A stretch of DNA of 64,000 nucleotides from Paludibacter sp. (GTDB lineage: Bacteria; Bacteroidota; Bacteroidia; Bacteroidales; Paludibacteraceae), in assembly GCA_010365115.1 (NCBI GenBank), contig JAAFGX010000023.1, positions 1 to 64,000 of the forward strand, in the 5' to 3' direction. The translations under genes were made by a program, and so were the position numbers. The notes below the pieces were generated by a model. It was not told where the DNA came from. It was given only the letters and a program-made list of their open reading frames with translations, and made no database searches. Shown in pieces: positions 8,853-18,268 of the stretch (within the stretch, counting starts at the first letter, position 1; every line of letters starts with the position of its first letter).

Positions 8853-10187
8853 ATGAAAAGAATAGTAATTTTAGGTGGTGGCGAAAGCGGTTCAGGAGCA
8901 GCAGTTTTGGCAAAGAAACAAGGATTTGAAGTTTTTGTTTCCGATTTATCAGAAATAAAAACGGAATACAAATCATTGTTGGATAAACATGAAATTAGTT
9001 GGGAAGAAAAGCAACATACCGAGGAACTGATTCTGAACGCAGATGAAGTTGTAAAAAGTCCTGGTATTCCTGATAAAGCGCCAATGATCAAGAAATTACT
9101 TGCTCAGGGAACGTCCATCATTTCCGAAATAGAATTTGCTGGACGCTATACCGAGGCAAAAATGATTTGCATTACCGGAAGCAACGGAAAAACCACCACC
9201 ACCATGTTGGTGTATCATATTCTGAAAAATGCGGGTTTGAATGTGGGTTTGGCGGGAAATGTAGGACAAAGTCTGGCATTGCAGGTGGCTAGGGAATCGT
9301 TTGATTATTACGTAGTGGAACTCAGCAGTTTTCAACTCGATGGAATGAAAGAATTTAAAGCCGACATCGCCATTTTATTGAATATTACTCCCGATCATTT
9401 GGATCGGTACGAATATAAATTTCAGAATTATGTGGATTCAAAATTCCGCATTTTACAAAATCAAACAGAGAAAGATGCATTTATTTTCTGGGAAAACGAC
9501 CCAATAATAAAAGCCGAATTAGCAAAACGCAAGATTCAATCAACACTTTACCCGTTTGCAATTGAACGCACAGAAAAGACAAAAGCATTTATCGAAAAAG
9601 ATGAATTGATACTAACAACTCTTAAAACATTATTTACTATGCCAACATCAGAATTAGCTTTGCAAGGAATGCACAATGCCTACAATTCAATGGCAGCGGG
9701 ATTGGCAGCGACCATCGTAAATGTAAAAAAAGAAAGCATACGCCAGTCATTACAAGATTTTCAAGGTGTTGAACATCGCCTGGAATATGTGGCAACAGTC
9801 AAAAACATACGTTTTATCAATGATTCGAAGGCCACAAATGTAAATTCTTGTTGGTACGCATTGCAAAGCATAAAAACACCGGTAGTATTGATTTTGGGTG
9901 GAACTGACAAAGGAAATGATTATTCTGAAATTGAGGAACTTGTAAAAGAAAAAGTTTCAGGGATAATATTTTTAGGACTTGATAATTCGGCACTACATAA
10001 CTTTTTTGATGAAAAAGTAAAAAATATTATTGATGTAAAATCGATGGAAGATGCTGTAGATAAAGCTTATGAAATGGCAAAAGAGGGTGATTCTGTTTTG
10101 CTTTCACCTTGTTGCGCCAGCTTCGATTTATTTAAAAGCTACGAAGACAGAGGAAAACAGTTTAAGAATTGTGTACGCAATCTTTAA
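8853..10187 (+). CDS. murD: UDP-MurNAc-L-Ala--D-Glu ligase MurD
   Basis: A Mur ligase that adds D-glutamate to UDP-MurNAc-L-alanine in the cytoplasm. The N-terminal Rossmann-like segment IVILGGGESGSGAAVLAKK binds the UDP moiety. The ATP loop ITGSNGKTTTT sits near residue 110, then ELSSFQLD, ITPDHLDRY, HRLEYV and NDSKATN, and the C-terminal domain carries GGTDKGNDYSE and LLSPCCASFDLF. The 444 residues match the family. There is no better start than the ATG at 8853, since the residues after it are family-typical from the second codon. Confidence 0.96.
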   Translation: MKRIVILGGGESGSGAAVLAKKQGFEVFVSDLSEIKTEYKSLLDKHEISWEEKQHTEELILNADEVVKSPGIPDKAPMIKKLLAQGTSIISEIEFAGRYTEAKMICITGSNGKTTTTMLVYHILKNAGLNVGLAGNVGQSLALQVARESFDYYVVELSSFQLDGMKEFKADIAILLNITPDHLDRYEYKFQNYVDSKFRILQNQTEKDAFIFWENDPIIKAELAKRKIQSTLYPFAIERTEKTKAFIEKDELILTTLKTLFTMPTSELALQGMHNAYNSMAAGLAATIVNVKKESIRQSLQDFQGVEHRLEYVATVKNIRFINDSKATNVNSCWYALQSIKTPVVLILGGTDKGNDYSEIEELVKEKVSGIIFLGLDNSALHNFFDEKVKNIIDVKSMEDAVDKAYEMAKEGDSVLLSPCCASFDLFKSYEDRGKQFKNCVRNL

Positions 10188-10188
10188 G

Positions 10189-10223
10189 AAGTCGGTAGTT
10201 TATAGTTGGTAGTTTATAGTCAA
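10189..10223 (+). repeat. period-7 array between murD and ftsW
   Basis: Five heptamers: AAGTCGG, TAGTTTA, TAGTTGG, TAGTTTA, TAGTCAA. It starts one base after the murD stop and belongs to the same TAGTNNN family as the arrays after ftsA, at 56282 and at 60845. Confidence 0.75.
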
Positions 10224-10257
10224 TGCAAATGTCTTTGATCTTTTGTCTCTAAATAAA

Positions 10258-11487
10258 ATGGAAAACCTACTCAAAAAATATTTAAAAGGTGATGCAACTC
10301 TGTGGATTGTGTTTATCATGCTTTGTGTTGTTTCGGCAATCGAAATGTACAGCGCATCGAGCACATTGGCTTACAAAGCAGCCAGTCACACAGCACCAAT
10401 GCTCCGTCACGTGGGCTTTTTGGCCGGTGGAGCGTTTATTGCTTTTTGTGTTCACCTAATTCCATATCGTTACATCCGCCTTATGGCATACGTAGGATTA
10501 ACATTATCCTTTATTATGTTGATTTGGGTGCTTTTCAAAGGTCAGAGTGAGAACGATGCAACACGTTGGCTTGTAATTATGGGGGTTCAATTCCAACCTT
10601 CAGAATTGGCAAAATTATCCGTTATTATTGTGGCAGCCGACTTAATTTCGCGAATAAAAGACACAAAAAATGATGAATGGATTTATTTTCGCAACATTCT
10701 AATAATGTTGGCATTAATTTGTCCGCTCATTTTATTCGAAAACTTTTCAACTGCATTTATACTTTTTGTAGTGGTTTTCATCATGATGTTTATTGGAAGA
10801 ATTTCATTGAAACGACTGGGAGTTTTAGCAGGGAGTTTGATTTTGGTATTAGTATTGGGCTTTGGTTTAGTAAAAACAATTCCTAAAGAATCGATGCCCA
10901 AAGCTTTTGATCGCGCTTATACTTGGGTAGGACGAATTGACCGATTTTCTACCGACAAAGATGATGAAACTGTAAAATATCAAATTACAGATGATAATCG
11001 TCAGGTACAACATGGACGAATTGCCATTGCGCGAGGTGGTATTTTCGGAGTTATGCCGGGTAATAGTGTGGAGCGTGACTTTCTTCCCCAAGCTTATTCC
11101 GATTTTATTTACGCCATAATTGTTGAAGAAATGGGAATGATAGGAGGAATATTAGTTATCATTCTTTACCTGATATTACTTTTTAGAGCCGGACGAATTG
11201 CAACCAAATGTTCATCGGTTTTTCCTGCCATTTTAGTAATAGGGCTTTCGCTTATGATTGTTATTCAGACATTTATAAACATGTCGGTGGCAACCAGTCT
11301 AATTCCGGTAACAGGACAACCTTTACCATTGATTAGCAGGGGTGGAACTGCCATTTTGATCACTTGTATTTATTTCGGAATTATCTTTGGAATTACCAGA
11401 CAAATGAAAGAAGAGCAGGAATATATACCCGAATCGTCTGATACTATTAATGAGGAATTACCGGTGGTGGAGTTGGAGAATCTTTAG
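10258..11487 (+). CDS. ftsW: SEDS peptidoglycan glycosyltransferase FtsW
   Basis: A polytopic SEDS-family membrane protein that polymerises lipid II at the septum with its cognate PBP (ftsI in this operon). About ten hydrophobic segments are visible. The SEDS signatures are ATRWLVIMGVQFQPSELAK in the middle and GQPLPLISRGGTAILIT near the C-terminus. I choose ATG 10258 (MENLLKKYLKGD): the frame extends to a TTG at 10243 but no other evidence supports that start. The product has 409 residues, with a Glu-rich cytoplasmic tail. Confidence 0.94.
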   Translation: MENLLKKYLKGDATLWIVFIMLCVVSAIEMYSASSTLAYKAASHTAPMLRHVGFLAGGAFIAFCVHLIPYRYIRLMAYVGLTLSFIMLIWVLFKGQSENDATRWLVIMGVQFQPSELAKLSVIIVAADLISRIKDTKNDEWIYFRNILIMLALICPLILFENFSTAFILFVVVFIMMFIGRISLKRLGVLAGSLILVLVLGFGLVKTIPKESMPKAFDRAYTWVGRIDRFSTDKDDETVKYQITDDNRQVQHGRIAIARGGIFGVMPGNSVERDFLPQAYSDFIYAIIVEEMGMIGGILVIILYLILLFRAGRIATKCSSVFPAILVIGLSLMIVIQTFINMSVATSLIPVTGQPLPLISRGGTAILITCIYFGIIFGITRQMKEEQEYIPESSDTINEELPVVELENL

Positions 11488-11489
11488 AA

Positions 11490-11540
11490 GAACCCCTATC
11501 CCCTCCCGCTAAATCGGGATAAATTGCGGGGAATAAGGAT
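11490..11540 (-). repeat. degenerate REP-like repeat after ftsW
   Basis: AACCCCTATCCCCTCCCGC followed by an imperfect CGGGATAAATTGCGGGG hairpin. It resembles the reverse form of the dispersed repeat and pairs with the forward copy at 11609. Confidence 0.5.
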
Positions 11541-11608
11541 AGTATTGTAAATGTTAATTGTATCAACAAAGTTACAGAAGTAATATTATAGAAAATAGAA
11601 CTAATTTC

Positions 11609-11633
11609 AGCTCCCCTTTAGGGGCTGGGGGTC
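11609..11633 (+). repeat. REP-like repeat just before murG
   Basis: Forward copy with CTCCCCTTTAGGGGC and TGGGGGTC, ending three bases before the murG ATG. Confidence 0.85.
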
Positions 11634-11636
11634 ATT

Positions 11637-12734
11637 ATGAAACACAAATTTATTATCAGTGGAGGTGGAACCGGAGGTCATATTTTTCCGGCAATCAGTA
11701 TTGCAAATGCTATAAAAAAGCTATTGCCAGATGCCGAAATTCTGTTTGTTGGGGCAATTGGCCGTATGGAAATGGAACGTGTTCCGGCTGCAGGTTATCC
11801 TATAGAAGGGTTACCAGTAAGCGGTTTTGACAGAAAAAACAAAATGGCAAACATAAAAGTAGTCGTTAATTTATTGCGTAGCTTGTTTTTAGCCCGTAAA
11901 ATAATCCAACGTTTTAAACCGGATGTGGCCATCGGAGTGGGTGGTTATGCCAGTGCTCCTACCCTACGTGCTGCAGCTGCTTTTGGTGTGCCAACATTAA
12001 TTCAGGAACAAAATTCGTATGCCGGAGTAACAAATAAATTACTTGCAAAGAAAGCAAAAAAAATATGTGTTGCTTACGAAGGAATGGAACGGTTCTTTCC
12101 AAAAAATAAAATAATTTTAACAGGAAATCCGGTTCGACAGGATTTATTCTCCGTTGCACCAAAATCGGAAGAAGCGTATCGTTTTTTTGGTTTTGATTCA
12201 GCTAAAAAAACGATATTAGTGGTGGGTGGCAGCTTAGGAGCTAGAACCATAAATCAAAGTATAATTGCGGAACTCGACAAACTTACAAAATCGGATGTTC
12301 AGATAATTTGGCAAACCGGGAAATTTTATATCGAAGATGCCCGCAAAGCTGCTTTGAACTTCGCATCGTCCAACTTATTGGTAACCGATTTTGTTTCACG
12401 AATGGATTATGCTTATGCCATAGCCGATTTAGTGGTTTCGCGAGCTGGAGCAAGTTCCATTTCGGAGTTATGCCTACTGGCAAAACCAGTAATATTGGTC
12501 CCTTCGCCCAATGTGTCGGAAGATCATCAAACTCAAAACGCGTTGGCGTTGGTTCGCAAAGATGCAGCTGTAATGATTAAAGATGTTGACTCGAAAGAAC
12601 AATTGGTAACAAAAGCGTTGGAATTGATTAATGATGACAAAGCATTAGCGAAACTAAGCGAAAATATACTTAAACTTGCAGAAAAAGATTCGGCAGATCG
12701 GATTGCCAAAGAAGTGATTAAATTGATTAGCTAA
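11637..12734 (+). CDS. murG: lipid II synthase MurG
   Basis: A peripheral membrane GT28 glycosyltransferase that adds GlcNAc to lipid I on the cytoplasmic face. The N-terminal FIISGGGTGGHIFPA glycine loop binds the lipid substrate. GVGGYASAPTLRAA, IQEQNSYAGVTNK, GNPVRQDL and VVGGSLGARTINQS follow, and the UDP-GlcNAc site is VVSRAGASSISELC with a later EDHQTQNA. The 365 residues and all motifs are normal. It is read on from ftsW across a REP-flanked gap and followed by murC after 54 bp. Confidence 0.96.
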   Translation: MKHKFIISGGGTGGHIFPAISIANAIKKLLPDAEILFVGAIGRMEMERVPAAGYPIEGLPVSGFDRKNKMANIKVVVNLLRSLFLARKIIQRFKPDVAIGVGGYASAPTLRAAAAFGVPTLIQEQNSYAGVTNKLLAKKAKKICVAYEGMERFFPKNKIILTGNPVRQDLFSVAPKSEEAYRFFGFDSAKKTILVVGGSLGARTINQSIIAELDKLTKSDVQIIWQTGKFYIEDARKAALNFASSNLLVTDFVSRMDYAYAIADLVVSRAGASSISELCLLAKPVILVPSPNVSEDHQTQNALALVRKDAAVMIKDVDSKEQLVTKALELINDDKALAKLSENILKLAEKDSADRIAKEVIKLIS

Positions 12735-12788
12735 GACTTTCCCCAAGTTTAAAACGTTGGAAAAGTTCAAAAGTAGATAGAGAAAATT

Positions 12789-14189
12789 ATGAAAAATTTT
12801 ATAAAATATTATTTTTTAGGAATTGGAGGAATCGGGATGAGTGCATTAGCCCGATACTTTCATGCTAAAGGTTTTCAGGTAACAGGCTACGATCGTACTG
12901 AAACCAAACTTACATCCGACTTGCAAGCAGAAGGAATTCAGGTTAGTTTCAACGAGGATGTAGAACAAATTCCATTCGTATATACAAAACCCGATAATAC
13001 GTTGGTTATTTTGACTCCAGCCATTCCAAAAAATCATCCGCAGTTAAAGTATTTTCAGGAAAACAATTTTACGATACTGAAACGTGCTCAGGTACTTGGA
13101 AATATCACCCGCCAAAGCAAAGGAATTTGCATTGCCGGAACGCATGGTAAAACTACAACATCAACAATAGCAGCACATTTATTGTACCAATCACGAGTTT
13201 CTTGTAGTGCTTTTTTAGGTGGCATCGCTAATAATTACAATACCAATTTATTACTTTCGAAAGAAAGCAATCTGGTGGTTATAGAAGCTGATGAATACGA
13301 CCGTTCGTTTCATCAACTTTCGCCGTACATGGCAGTCATTACTTCTGCTGATCCGGATCATTTGGATATTTATGAAAATGCAGATGCGTTTAGGGAAAGT
13401 TTTGAGCATTTCACGTCGCTGATTCGCACAGGTGGAGCATTGATAATGCGAAAAGGAATAGACATTGTACCAAAACTGGAAAAAGGCGTAAAACTTTACA
13501 CCTATTCGATGGACGAAGGCGGTGATTTTAGTGCCGAGAATATTCGAACAGTAAAAGGTGAGATTTATTTCGATTTTGTTACACCAACGGATAGAATCAA
13601 TGATGTGCGATTAGGAGTTCCTGCTCGTATAAATGTTGAAAATAGTGTAGCAGCAATGGCTCTGGCGTGGCTCAACGGAGTATCTTCAGAAGAACTACGT
13701 ACAGGAATTTCATCTTTTTCAGGCATTTATCGTCGTTTCAATGTGGTATATAAATCGGATGAAATAGTATTCATGGATGATTATGCGCATCATCCCAGCG
13801 AGTTGAACGCCAGCATTTCTTCCATTCGCAATTTATATCCCGATAGGAAAATTACTGGAATTTTTCAACCACATTTATACTCAAGAACCCGTGATTTTGC
13901 TCCTGAATTTGCAAAAGCCCTTTCGCAGCTGGACGAATTGATATTATTGGATATTTATCCTGCACGCGAATTACCCATTGAAGGTGTAACTTCTGAATTG
14001 ATTTTGAACGATGTTAAACTAAAGAATAAAACACTTTGTTCGACAGAAAATCTATTACCTTTGCTCAAGGAAAAAAAACTGGATGTTTTGGTCACTTTTG
14101 GAGCAGGTGATATTGACAAAATGGTTCCAAAAATAAAGAATCAAATAAAACAGCTGGCAAATTCTAACTCGAACGAGAATAAGAAATAA
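12789..14189 (+). CDS. murC: UDP-MurNAc--L-alanine ligase MurC
   Basis: The first Mur ligase, joining L-alanine to UDP-MurNAc with ATP. The N-terminal YFLGIGGIGMSALARYF loop is the UDP-sugar-binding region. The ATP site CIAGTHGKTTTSTI is at about 116-129, followed by EADEYDRSFHQL, SADPDHLDIY, DDYAHHPSEL and FQPHLYSRTRDF. All are diagnostic for MurC (GTHGKTTT against GTNGKTT in MurE). The product has 466 residues. Spacing to ftsQ is 18 bp. Confidence 0.96.
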   Translation: MKNFIKYYFLGIGGIGMSALARYFHAKGFQVTGYDRTETKLTSDLQAEGIQVSFNEDVEQIPFVYTKPDNTLVILTPAIPKNHPQLKYFQENNFTILKRAQVLGNITRQSKGICIAGTHGKTTTSTIAAHLLYQSRVSCSAFLGGIANNYNTNLLLSKESNLVVIEADEYDRSFHQLSPYMAVITSADPDHLDIYENADAFRESFEHFTSLIRTGGALIMRKGIDIVPKLEKGVKLYTYSMDEGGDFSAENIRTVKGEIYFDFVTPTDRINDVRLGVPARINVENSVAAMALAWLNGVSSEELRTGISSFSGIYRRFNVVYKSDEIVFMDDYAHHPSELNASISSIRNLYPDRKITGIFQPHLYSRTRDFAPEFAKALSQLDELILLDIYPARELPIEGVTSELILNDVKLKNKTLCSTENLLPLLKEKKLDVLVTFGAGDIDKMVPKIKNQIKQLANSNSNENKK

Positions 14190-14207
14190 AAAAATTGATA
14201 GCATTCC

Positions 14208-15014
14208 ATGAAATCCATATTAAAATACATATTTTTAACCTTGGGCATTTTAATAGTGCTTGGGTATATTGTATTTACACTGTGGCATTTTTCGGGGAAT
14301 AATAAGGAAATTGTTTGCCGCGAATTGGAAATAATCTTATCGGATAATGATAAAATAAAATTAATTAGTCAGCGAGATGTGGCTTTAATATTGGAAGAAA
14401 GCAATTTGAATCCAATGGGAAAAACGTTAAAGCACATTCGAACCGAGTCCATAGAAGATATTTTACAGAATAATCCAATGGTTAAAACGGCTGAATGTTT
14501 TAAAACGCCATCGGGAATAGTTCAAATTCGCATTCAACAACGATGTCCTAAATTTCGGGTGGTGGGCATGTCGAGTTATTATATTGATACCGATAGAAAA
14601 ACATTACCAATTTCTTCCAATTATGCAGCATATGTACCCATTGTTTCGGGAAGGGTTACTGTATCGATGTCAACAGGAGAATTGTTTGATTTTGTGACTT
14701 TTTTAGAAGAAAATCCATTTTGGAATGCTCAAATAGAACAGATTTATATACGTGACGACTTGAAAATTGAACTCGTTCCACGAGTTGGCGATGCGATAGT
14801 TATATTGGGGACTTTGGATAATTACCGAGCAAAACTCGAAAAATTGCATAAATTATATCTCTATGGTTTCAACGAATTTGGGTGGAACAGGTATAAAACG
14901 ATCGATTTACAATATAAAAATCAAGTGGTTTGCACAAAAGTAGGCACACAGGATATTCCGCCCAAAATGGTGGTTAATGAATTAAAGGACAGTATTATTT
15001 CCAGCAAATTATGA
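14208..15014 (+). CDS. ftsQ: cell division protein FtsQ
   Basis: A bitopic divisome protein linking FtsL/FtsB to the septal synthase. A short cytoplasmic N-terminus leads into one membrane helix at about 8-27 (FLTLGILIVLGYIVFTLWHF). A POTRA-like region follows (KLISQRDVALILEESNLNPMGKTLKHI through VKTAECFKTPSGIVQIRIQQRCPKFRV) and then the FtsQ/DivIB beta domain. The 268 residues fit the Bacteroidota form. The call rests on position between murC and ftsA plus this domain order. The end overlaps the ftsA start by four bases (ATGA), suggesting translational coupling. Confidence 0.9.
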   Translation: MKSILKYIFLTLGILIVLGYIVFTLWHFSGNNKEIVCRELEIILSDNDKIKLISQRDVALILEESNLNPMGKTLKHIRTESIEDILQNNPMVKTAECFKTPSGIVQIRIQQRCPKFRVVGMSSYYIDTDRKTLPISSNYAAYVPIVSGRVTVSMSTGELFDFVTFLEENPFWNAQIEQIYIRDDLKIELVPRVGDAIVILGTLDNYRAKLEKLHKLYLYGFNEFGWNRYKTIDLQYKNQVVCTKVGTQDIPPKMVVNELKDSIISSKL

Positions 15015-16279
15015 TTTCAACTAAACTTATAGCAATAGATTTTGGAAGTTCACGTATTTCGGCAATGGCAGCCGAAGTGCTTGAAAATGGAGCCATAAGA
15101 GTTTTATCTGAAGAATCTAAACCTTCTGACGATGTAAAATGTGGAATTGTAGAAAAACCAACAGGTGCCTCCTTCAAAGTGAGTGAATTACTCAAACTAC
15201 TGAAAAACAGCGCAAAAATGGCAGACATCTCACAAGTTTCGGTGAGTGTAGGTGCCAAAAGCATGAAACAACAGATATTATCCATCAGTCGTTTTGTTGG
15301 GAAACCAAATATAGTTACCGATTCGCTTCTGGCAGAAATGCTGGAGGAGTGTGAGAAAAAAACACATAAACCCGACATAGATATTTATGATGTTTTCCCC
15401 ATTTCCTATTCACTGGATGGCGAAAGAATGGACGAGCCGGTTGGACAAAATGCCAATCAGATTACAGCAAAATACAATATTGTATATGGACATTCAATTA
15501 TAAAGTCAGAACTGGAAAGGTGTTTCGACCGTACTGGAATTATTTTAAAATACAATCCACTGAGTGTAGACTCCTTATCCACAGTTGTACTTGATGAACA
15601 AGAAAAAGAAGTTGGATGTGCCCTAATAAATTTTGGCGCAACCACTACTTCACTCGCAACATACCACGAAGGAATATTACAAAACTTCTTGGTTGTGCCA
15701 TTGGGAGCAAAAAATATTACCAAAGATATTCAGGAATTAGGAATTAGCGAAGTACATGCCGAACGGTTGAAATGCTTAAAAGGCGTTGCTTTAGAACATT
15801 TGGTGGAAAACCCGATGTATGTTCAAATTCCTTCGGAAGATGAAAGTGGATCGCCGGTGCGTATTTCTACGAAATTCTTATCAACTATTATTGAAGCACG
15901 TTTGGACGAAATTTTGCAACCAATTTTTGAAATAATTTTCAAATTATCCTTCAATTTAGATGCTGGAATTGTAATTACAGGCGGTGGTTCTAAACTAAAT
16001 AATATTCTTGAGTTTATAACCGAAAAAACTGGAATATATACCCGACACGGCGATCACTCGGAATGGCTTTCTGATGATACAGATGAGCGTTTTCACGACC
16101 CATGTTATGCACAATTGGTAGGAACTATTCTGCTTACAAACGAATATAGAAAAGAGCATCCGGTGGAAATTACCATTAGTGAGCCCGATAAAAAACCAAA
16201 ACTTCCGAAAAAGAAATTCAGTGAAAAAATTACGGAAAGAATCTTTGATTTCTTTAATGACGATAATAAATTGAATTAG
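15011..16279 (+). CDS. ftsA: cell division protein FtsA
   Basis: An actin-like ATPase that tethers FtsZ to the membrane. The N-terminal phosphate-1 loop AIDFGSSRISAMAAE, the SHS2-like 1C domain (VSVSVGAKSMKQQ), GCALINFGATTTSLATY (phosphate 2) and VITGGGSKLNNI (adenosine motif) are in order. The C-terminus KKFSEKITERIFDFFNDD is the expected amphipathic membrane-targeting helix. The product has 422 residues. Its TAG stop forms the first three bases of a heptamer array that continues towards ftsZ. Confidence 0.95.
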   Translation: MISTKLIAIDFGSSRISAMAAEVLENGAIRVLSEESKPSDDVKCGIVEKPTGASFKVSELLKLLKNSAKMADISQVSVSVGAKSMKQQILSISRFVGKPNIVTDSLLAEMLEECEKKTHKPDIDIYDVFPISYSLDGERMDEPVGQNANQITAKYNIVYGHSIIKSELERCFDRTGIILKYNPLSVDSLSTVVLDEQEKEVGCALINFGATTTSLATYHEGILQNFLVVPLGAKNITKDIQELGISEVHAERLKCLKGVALEHLVENPMYVQIPSEDESGSPVRISTKFLSTIIEARLDEILQPIFEIIFKLSFNLDAGIVITGGGSKLNNILEFITEKTGIYTRHGDHSEWLSDDTDERFHDPCYAQLVGTILLTNEYRKEHPVEITISEPDKKPKLPKKKFSEKITERIFDFFNDDNKLN

Positions 16280-16311
16280 TGGGAAGTTTATAGTAAATAG
16301 TTTATAGTAAA
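16277..16311 (+). repeat. period-7 array starting on the ftsA stop codon
   Basis: Five heptamers: TAGTGGG, AAGTTTA, TAGTAAA, TAGTTTA, TAGTAAA. The first TAG is the ftsA stop. Confidence 0.75.
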
Positions 16312-16332
16312 ATCTGAAAAACAAAAAAATAT

Positions 16333-17625
16333 ATGGGATATTTAGAAGAAAGTGTGCCCTTCGAATTGCCACTTGTTGACAGTTCAATTATTAAAGTCAT
16401 AGGCGTAGGTGGCGGTGGTGGAAATGCTGTTAATCACATGTACCGTCAAGGTATCACCGATGTTTCGTTTGTCGTTTGCAACACTGACAATCAGGCACTT
16501 GTAAAGTCTCCAGTTCCAACAAAAATTCAGTTAGGTGCTGATACTACTGAAGGTTTAGGAGCTGGTGGAAAACCCGAAGTAGCACGAAGAGCTGCCGAAG
16601 AATCTATCTTGCAAATACAAGACATTTTGAAAGATAACACCAAAATGGTTTTTATCACTGCCGGAATGGGTGGTGGAACCGGAACAGGTGCGTCGCCAGT
16701 TGTGGCTAAGGCTGCTCATGATTTAGGCATTCTGACCGTTGCCATTGTAACTATCCCTTTTGCATTTGAAGGAAACATGAAAATTCGTCAGGCGTTGGAA
16801 GGTGTTGCTGCGCTGAGCGAACATGTAGATGCTATTTTGGTGATAAACAACGAAAAGTTGAAACAAATCTACCCCGATTTGGAACTTTCAAATGCATTTG
16901 CCAAAGCGGATGATGTATTGACAAACGCAGCAAAAGCAATTGCAGAAATTATTACAGTTCCCGGTTATATAAACACCGACTTTGCGGATGTGTACAGCAT
17001 CATGAAAGACGGAAATGTGGCCATTATGAATACCGGATTTGCATCTGGCGAAGACCGTATTACAAAAGCAATTGCCGACGCATTGAATTCACCATTACTA
17101 AATACCAGCGATGTAAGTGGCGCAAGCAAAATATTGTTGAGTCTTTATTGTTCTACTACCGACCAAATAAGAATGGAAGAAGTAGAACAAATTCATGAAT
17201 TCATGTCTACTGTTGGCGAAAATGTTCAGGTAATCTGGGGTGCAAGTTTTGATGACGAACTGAAAGACAAAGTGAAAATAACGTTAATTGCCACTGGTTT
17301 CGATGTAAGTGATATTCCGGGTATGCCACCATCGGTTGCTAAAACTCATGCTCACAAACATATTCACAGTGCGGAATCATCAATTTATTTCGATTCTCCA
17401 AAATCGGAAGAGGAAGATGAACTTGAACTTATCGACGAAGAAAACGATGAACCCAAGAAACCGAATACTGATAAAATAATGGAACAATATTACGGAAAAG
17501 GATTGCAAACCGAACCGGAACCGGAACCAGAACTTCCTATTTTTACATTGGATGATTTGGAAGACGAAACCACATTGAAAAAAGTGGAAAATATTCCGGC
17601 ATGGAAAAGAAAGTTAATGAAGTAA
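16333..17625 (+). CDS. ftsZ: cell division GTPase FtsZ
   Basis: A tubulin-like GTPase that forms the Z-ring. IGVGGGGGNAVNHM lies at about 23-36, and the tubulin signature GGGTGTG spans 113-119. The catalytic T7 segment is NTDFADVYSIM. A long acidic linker (about 355-410, rich in Glu/Asp/Pro) precedes a conserved C-terminal peptide, NIPAWKRKL (420-428), which binds FtsA and other tethers. The product has 430 residues. It is the last core dcw gene; yqeY follows after 102 bp containing a REP-like repeat. Confidence 0.97.
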   Translation: MGYLEESVPFELPLVDSSIIKVIGVGGGGGNAVNHMYRQGITDVSFVVCNTDNQALVKSPVPTKIQLGADTTEGLGAGGKPEVARRAAEESILQIQDILKDNTKMVFITAGMGGGTGTGASPVVAKAAHDLGILTVAIVTIPFAFEGNMKIRQALEGVAALSEHVDAILVINNEKLKQIYPDLELSNAFAKADDVLTNAAKAIAEIITVPGYINTDFADVYSIMKDGNVAIMNTGFASGEDRITKAIADALNSPLLNTSDVSGASKILLSLYCSTTDQIRMEEVEQIHEFMSTVGENVQVIWGASFDDELKDKVKITLIATGFDVSDIPGMPPSVAKTHAHKHIHSAESSIYFDSPKSEEEDELELIDEENDEPKKPNTDKIMEQYYGKGLQTEPEPEPELPIFTLDDLEDETTLKKVENIPAWKRKLMK

Positions 17626-17691
17626 GACCAACTGAACACACTAAAAAGGTGACATAAAGATTTCTTATTTAAAACAATTAAAATCGCTCAC

Positions 17692-17720
17692 AATTCCCCC
17701 TTTTGGGGGTTAGGGGGCTA
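17692..17720 (+). repeat. REP-like repeat before yqeY (single)
   Basis: Forward copy, AATTCCCCCTTTTGGGGG then TTAGGGGGCTA, ending 7 bp before the yqeY start. No reverse partner is seen nearby. Confidence 0.85.
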
Positions 17721-17727
17721 ATATATT

Positions 17728-18183
17728 ATGGACGAACTATTTGATAAAGTAAGCGGCGATATAAAAACCGCCATGTTGGCTCGAGACAAAGTGGCATTGG
17801 AAGCCTTGCGAGGCATGAAAAAAGAATTTCTGGAAGCTAAAACAGCCAAAGGTAGTGATGGTCATCTGGCGGATGAAGTTGCTGTAAAAATCATTCAAAA
17901 AATGATAAAACAGCGCAAAGAATCGGCCCAGATTTATACCGAACAAAACAGACCCGAACTGGCCGAAAACGAATTGGCCGAAGCAACTGTTATTGAAAAA
18001 TATCTGCCGGTACAAATGACCGATGCTGAATTGGAAACTGCTATTGCGGCAATTATTGCTCAGGTTGGTGCCGCCGGACCACAAGATATGGGGAAAGTAA
18101 TGGGCGTTGCCAGCAAACAATTGGCTGGAAAAATCGAAGGACGATTGATTTCGGAAAAAGTGAAAGCATTGTTGGCAAAATAA
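17728..18183 (+). CDS. GatB/YqeY domain protein
   Basis: A 151-residue stand-alone YqeY domain, related to the tRNA-binding C-terminal domain of the amidotransferase subunit GatB. It starts LFDKVSGDIKTAMLARDKVALEALRGMKKEF and carries the helical repeat around KIIQKMIKQRKESAQIYTEQ. The closing GKVMGVASKQLAGKIEGRLISEKVKALLAK is typical. The precise role of the free-standing protein is unsettled. It commonly follows ftsZ in Bacteroidota and is probably part of the same transcript, which then ends at the terminator at 18208. Confidence 0.93.
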   Translation: MDELFDKVSGDIKTAMLARDKVALEALRGMKKEFLEAKTAKGSDGHLADEVAVKIIQKMIKQRKESAQIYTEQNRPELAENELAEATVIEKYLPVQMTDAELETAIAAIIAQVGAAGPQDMGKVMGVASKQLAGKIEGRLISEKVKALLAK

Positions 18184-18207
18184 CTTCCAACGAGCGAGCG
18201 AATTAGA

Positions 18208-18240
18208 AAAGAGGCTGTCTCAAATGTAGACAGCCTCTTT
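18208..18240. terminator. bidirectional terminator between yqeY and norZ
   Basis: AAAGAGGCTGTCT (18208-18220) and AGACAGCCTCTTT (18228-18240) form a 13-bp stem with a 7-nt loop and A/T tails on both sides. It closes the dcw transcript and the oppositely directed norZ. Confidence 0.9.
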
Positions 18241-18268
18241 TGAATCATATTGAAAATCACGCTATTTC